Source: Zonotrichia leucophrys gambelii
Taxonomy: Eukaryota; Chordata; Aves; Passeriformes; Passerellidae
Direction: 5' to 3'
Assembly (NCBI RefSeq): GCF_028769735.1
Contig: NC_088171.1
Span: 90,752,912 to 90,816,911 of the forward strand
Length of the DNA stretch: 64,000 nucleotides
Below are positions 59,247-64,000 of the stretch, one piece after another. Both the position numbers and the translations under genes were made by a program. Under the pieces are notes generated by a model. It was not told where the DNA came from. It did not search any database and worked only from the letters and a program-made list of their open reading frames with translations. Position 1 is the stretch's first letter. Each line of letters opens with the position of its first letter.

Positions 59247-62059
59247 GTTTCTACTGTGAAATCTTAGTTCCCTGGGAAACATCTATATTTATTTCTTCTA
59301 AAGTGTAAGGCAAATCTCAGATTAAAATATTTCAGATATTTGTCCCATTCTGTGCTTGTGGGTGGAGGCAAGACAACAGTTGGAAAATCCACACAGTACA
59401 TTATGCTTTACCTGTCTTTCAGTCCTCAAAAACTTTATTAAACTACCAATCCATAAAAATGTCATGTCTTCTTAGCCCATCTGTATTTACAGAATTACTT
59501 ATTTTCCTTTTTATGCATGAAGTTCAGGAAATATTGAAATTAAGAATCACCTCAAAAATCAAGATAATTTCTTTTACAAATGTTGAAACACCATGTGGCA
59601 CTTTACACTCTTTTCTTTCCTCTAAAGCTCCAACTTTCATCAAATAAACAATGAACCAAAGAAACCTTTCTCAGTATCTAATGTCTAAGATTTGTGTCAG
59701 TCACATGAATCTTTGGTTCTATGGTTCTTTGCATGGAAGAAAGCACATCCTATCCCGTCCTAGCTGATTAATGAAGTGACCAAAATGTTCAAACATCTTA
59801 AGGAATTTGGACACCTGATCTCCAGTTATTTTAAGTCAATTGATATGTCCATGAGGGAACTTTCCATTCCTGACATGGCTATAACTTACTTTCCATGTTT
59901 TTCTTGATTTTTGTCCCTATGAAAACAGAAAGACTAATACCAGGAGAAAGCAGCAGGATTTGTGGTGCACTGTTTGAAAGGCTGCAGCACTGCAAGTGTC
60001 TCTTTTCTGCTTTTCTCTGTTACTGGCTAATGATTGGTCACTGACATTTTCTGTCCTAGTCCATTCATCCAGCTATTCTCATGCCCACTTCCCTTGGACT
60101 CTGATGTGCACTCTAGTGTCTGCAGATGAGCTTTACTGTTTGTTCATCTAAAGAACTCCTCTAATATTCTTTGCTGCAGATGGCAGAGTGACTTATTTTT
60201 GCAGACCTGGACTTTGTTTTTCATCTTCTGCATTTTCTTCTTGTTTCAGTTTATCGGTGGTGACTTCCTGGACTCGCAGTGTTATGGCTGCTGTTCTCTC
60301 AAGTGGACCTGTTTCTCCCATTCCAGGAGGACATATCACTGATAAACTCCATTGATTAGAAGCCCACATGGAGTCATGAATTCACTTTAGTAACACAATC
60401 ATGTCTTCTCTGATGCAGTTTCGAAGTTTTTGTATAGAAAGGGTGTGAATGCATCTCTGCTCTGGTTGAGGAATAGTTGGCAGGACGACCAAGCAGCACT
60501 GAGAGCTGTGTGTACCATTTTGACTCACACATCAACAGTTTTCATCCTGATCTTGAGGAGCTTTTGAACATTAATATTAGAGCAGTAGCCAATGTTAGAA
60601 CTTGAATTTCAAAGCAAATTAAAATGACCATCATGGTATCCTGTTGCATGTTGATGTGTCAGTTTTTTCCCTGGGAAATAGAGAAGCTCATTATTTCCAG
60701 CATAAGCTAGACTTGTGAATCACAAGCCAAGTAATGTCATAGTAAATTCACATTTTGCTGTGGATAGCCACAATTTCTTTGCTGCAGTTGCAGCTGTTCT
60801 CTTTATGAGGTAACCATAGGAAGTACAATGCCCTTGCCATCAGGGATGAGTCTGCACAAGCAGTTTGGGGAAGAGAGCACCACAAGGAGCAATCTTGTAG
60901 GTCTCTGACTGGCAGCAGAACATGATATTTCCCTCCTATTTCAGCCACTGCTCAGCTGGCCACTGCAGAGGTAAGGCATTTGGATGTCTGTCTGTCTCTC
61001 CATCTGTGTTGCCTTGTGTGCTTATATCTAGGGATAACATCCTAATTCTTGTCCTCTTGCTTTTTCTTCCATTCCTCCCTTCCATCTCTTCCCCTGTACT
61101 TTACATCTTCACACAGCCATACAGACTCTTTTCTTACATGAATATTAAATCATTACATTAAAATTATTTCCCTTTGGAATTAATGTCATTAATTCTTACA
61201 TCCTGTGATTTACAATGAAATAGTGCTCTAACTCGTGAGTCTTTAAACAAAAGAGATATCAATGCTCTTCAGAGAAAGACTGCAGAAGCAGAAATAGAAT
61301 TTCTCCATCCTAAATCTTAATTAAAAATTTTATTTGTACAATGTAAAGTAATATTTCAGTAGTCCTCTGTTTATTCAAAATCTCTTTATACAGGTTTTCA
61401 CAGCAAATTAATTTGTATAACATAGGAGGATTTTGCTACAATTGTGACTGGACTAATGTCATTTTGGATAATCTTCAAAATGTCTAAAACTTCAATCTCT
61501 CCCTGAAGAACAGAAGCAGCAGGAAAAAAGAGAAACTTTTATTCCCTGTGGCTTATGGAGCTATTTACACTGGTCATATTAAGCACTACAAATAATTTAT
61601 TTGGTGAAATTAGCCCTTTCTGTTTAAGATATCAGAAACCAAAACTTTAATGTCTATGGCCTTGTGTTTAGGGCATTTTCCCAGAAGGGAAGGACAGGAT
61701 AAAAAAGTGCAAAGAGAGGTAAAAATGAACCCTGCACCATTTGGCAAAGCATTTGACAAAGAATGTACTGTAAACAGATGTTACAGTCTGGATCTGTTAC
61801 GTATCAAGTAGTTCATAGAGTCTGCATTCATACTAAACTCGTTTGATGGCTTAGGGAACACATTGTGTTCACTAATTAGGTAACACAACCTTTACCAACT
61901 AATTCCACTTTCAGCTGAATTGAATAATTGCTGTCAAAAGGAGCTTGACCAACATTTTAAAACCACTAAGCTAAAATGTGTCTGAGGTCTGTAGGAAGGT
62001 TTCAGCAGGTTTTTGGTTTATTTGTTGCAGATATCTGGCTGGAGGAAGTATCAGTTTCA
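59247..62059. other. non-coding stretch with an unrecognised balanced-composition patch
   Basis: The part 59980-60960 is less AT-rich than its flanks and, in the plus strand, stays open for stretches interrupted by scattered stops (for example about 60395-60570). It might be a degraded coding or retroelement sequence, but I recognise no motif. The minus-strand frame 60748-60948 belongs to the same patch. Otherwise nothing is seen. Confidence 0.4.
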
Positions 62060-62140
62060 TGGTCTGTTCTGCTTTGAGCACAAGGTTGGATTAGGATCCT
62101 CAGAAGGTTCCTTCCAGGCTGAGTTATCCTATGATACCAT
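62060..62140 (+). mobile_element. CR1 LINE 3' end, sense, short
   Basis: GAGCACAAGGTTGGATTAGG (62076-62095), then CCTTCCAGGCTGAGTTATCCTATGATACC match the last 60-70 bases of avian CR1 (GGGTTGGACTAGATGATC..., CCTTCCAACC..., TTCTATGATTC). A heavily 5'-truncated copy. Confidence 0.75.
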
Positions 62141-64000
62141 GAGCTGTTAGAAGAATATTGTTCAATTAGACTTACCATAGAATATTCTAATAATCTGTTT
62201 TCATATAAAGATATATATATATATATATTTTAGCAGTTGCTATCCTATCTTAATGCTTTTCTGACTGGTCACATATTTTGCAGCATTCATTAAAAATAGC
62301 TAAGAAAATTGGACCTTTGTTCAGAAGACTTATTTGCCTTTAAGTATCCTTATCCATACTGAGAATTTGTTAGAGGCCCACAACAAGGTCTAAAAATAAT
62401 TAATTATATAAATTCTGTAGTTTTTAAAGGTAATCTCTTTATTGCTTGAGGATTTAAACAGCTTTTTAGGATATGAAGATTTTTGGAGACTAGAAATAAC
62501 CCTCTGCACCCAAACACTGCATATCATTTATTTTTAAATACATATCATTGAGGTCCTCATGAGAAGAGCTTTGCTGCTCTGAGCTTCTCAGTTTCTCTGA
62601 GACTGGTGAGTAAACAGGACTTTTACTAAACATTAAGTCTGTATCTTAAAGAATTTTTTAGAAATGGTTTCAACGTTAGTCTTTCCTACCTATCCATTAC
62701 TAATTACTTGGTTTAAGAAATTTTTGTCTTTGAGAGGGAAGACGGATACTGTCATTTTAGTAAGAGAGTTCTGAAGCACTACTATTCTTTTCAAGCCCAC
62801 AAAGCTAGGTTTTTCTTTTTTTTCTTTTAGTTTTACTTTCCAATCTAAAAAAGCTATTTATCTTTTCCTTTTCTCATGTGGTTCATCTTTTCTGCAGTAG
62901 CTGCAGTGACTGGGCTGAAGTTAGAAGAATTTTGCTAACAGAGTTCAACAAGTTTATGGTGTTAACAACAGGAAACCACCACACTAATCTGCAGATTGCC
63001 TGCCTTCACATACAGGGCTATTCATGAATTCATACTGCTGTTTTCCTGCATTTCAGAACTTCCATTGTTTTATATGGGAGCTTGGAGGCTGGTTTAATTA
63101 AAGTGATCTGAATAGAAGTACAGTATGCCAGATGTACATTATAAATATAGGGCAGGTTATGTAATGGTAAACCATCAGGAAATATATGGGAATGGTTTGT
63201 GATAACTCATTGTTAACTAAATATAAATCCTAATTTATTTCACTGTTTTAAACTTACTACTTTTTTTTTTTAACTAGCACAAATGAACTTTCTTTGTATT
63301 TTTACTTTTTCCTATTTTTACTACAGCTATCCCATGGGGAAAGTCTGGTTCAAATTAGTTCATTCTGGTGAACAGGTACTGTTCAGTGTGAATGAGAATT
63401 GTAGCTTTTCAGCTGGATCCACAGAATGACTGCAAGAGGGTATGCTGTTGTTACTTCTGCCCACAACAGAGGTATTTTAAAGCCATGATTCAGCTGCCAT
63501 CTAATTGGCACAAAGAGATAAAATTCTTTCAAAATTTATATTCTCAGCATCTTCAAAGAATATAGCCTTTCTTCAAAATATCTACTTTTCATTATGTTGA
63601 ACTGTTCAACTCTGTTGTTCCATGATTCACCAATTAAGTATTGCATCTCCTAATTTACCTCTGTGGCCAGATCTACAAAGCATTTTCAGCATTCTCTTGA
63701 CAGAAGAGGCAAAGATAGTGAAGTTCTCATTCTTACCTCTTTTTATCATCTTCTTTTATTGCTGAAGCCCTGTACACACTTCATTGCAGTTCCCTCTCTC
63801 TTTCCCTTACTGAAGTTCACTAAAATGGGGTGTGTAGAAGCTCCCACACCTTGCATTTGGGGGAAGACTGCCTCTTCATCTCACAGGCAAAATGTTTCTT
63901 GTGGAGCCCTGGTTCAGGACACACAGCATCAGCTTTCACCAGGTTAAAAGGGAGAATGAAGTGTATATTCTTCAACTGCTTGTGTACAACATTCTAACAT
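62141..64000. other. non-coding stretch to the window end, no gene seen
   Basis: Contains an (AT)n repeat at 62211-62228 and T runs at 62815-62830 and 63262-63271. GGTTCAAATTAG at 63348-63359 resembles a polymerase III B box but has no partner A box. The frame 63663-63947 runs almost to the edge and has no recognised domain. Confidence 0.5.
62211..62228. repeat. (AT)n microsatellite, about 9 units
   Basis: Pure alternating AT, followed by T-rich sequence. It lies about 70 bases after the CR1 3' end. Confidence 0.9.

Noticed and set aside
63348..63359. B-box-like GGTTCAAATTAG (possible tRNA or SINE)
   Set aside because: No A box at a suitable distance and no cloverleaf could be drawn.
1..64000. 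CRISPR arrays, bacterial operons, ribosome-binding sites, phage or plasmid elements
   Set aside because: Composition, simple repeats, CR1 LINEs and a CpG island show vertebrate nuclear DNA. No spaced repeat array or dense coding was found on either strand.

Overview
The window looks like vertebrate nuclear DNA, most likely from a bird. It is AT-rich and intergenic or intronic in character, with few interspersed repeats. The repeats that can be recognised are mainly CR1 LINE fragments, some with the avian-type CR1 3' end, plus a few much older MIR/CORE-type SINE remnants. No Alu, L1 or B-type SINEs were seen. The species cannot be named from this sequence. A crocodilian or turtle is a weaker alternative, because those lineages also carry CR1.

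I find no protein-coding gene that I can support. Every open frame is short, many begin at GTG or TTG rather than ATG, and none gives a domain I recognise except decayed CR1 reverse transcriptase. I see no tRNA, rRNA or snRNA gene and no intact retrovirus. I list no CDS. An exon of a conserved gene could be missed without a similarity search.

Layout: 1-7 kb is AT-rich sequence with simple repeats and a RUNX-like palindrome near 720. 7.0-9.8 kb holds two CR1 copies in antisense, the second being the largest repeat (about 1.7 kb). Near 12.0-12.2 kb lies a CpG-retaining block that resembles a conserved enhancer. 14.05-15.5 kb is the one promoter-like zone: a dense CpG island (14.75-15.12 kb), flanked by homopurine and homopyrimidine tracts and by a TATA-like box at 15450. 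21.4-23.1 kb is an old sense CR1. 31-35 kb has a possible tRNA-like SINE and two MIR-like remnants around an AT-rich, homeodomain-motif-rich block. 38.5-38.9, 53.1-53.5 and 57.35-57.56 kb have similar enhancer-like composition. 49.47-49.59 kb contains the best structural feature, a long imperfect inverted repeat with a 28-base spacer. 50.6-51.3 kb, 54.1-54.65 kb and 62.06-62.14 kb are further CR1 pieces.

The simplest reading is a gene desert or large intron with scattered candidate regulatory elements and one CpG-island promoter, perhaps of a non-coding RNA or the 5' end of a gene that extends out of the window. Nothing proves a new biological system. The inverted repeat near 49.5 kb, the CpG-rich block at 12 kb and the CpG-island promoter deserve follow-up first.
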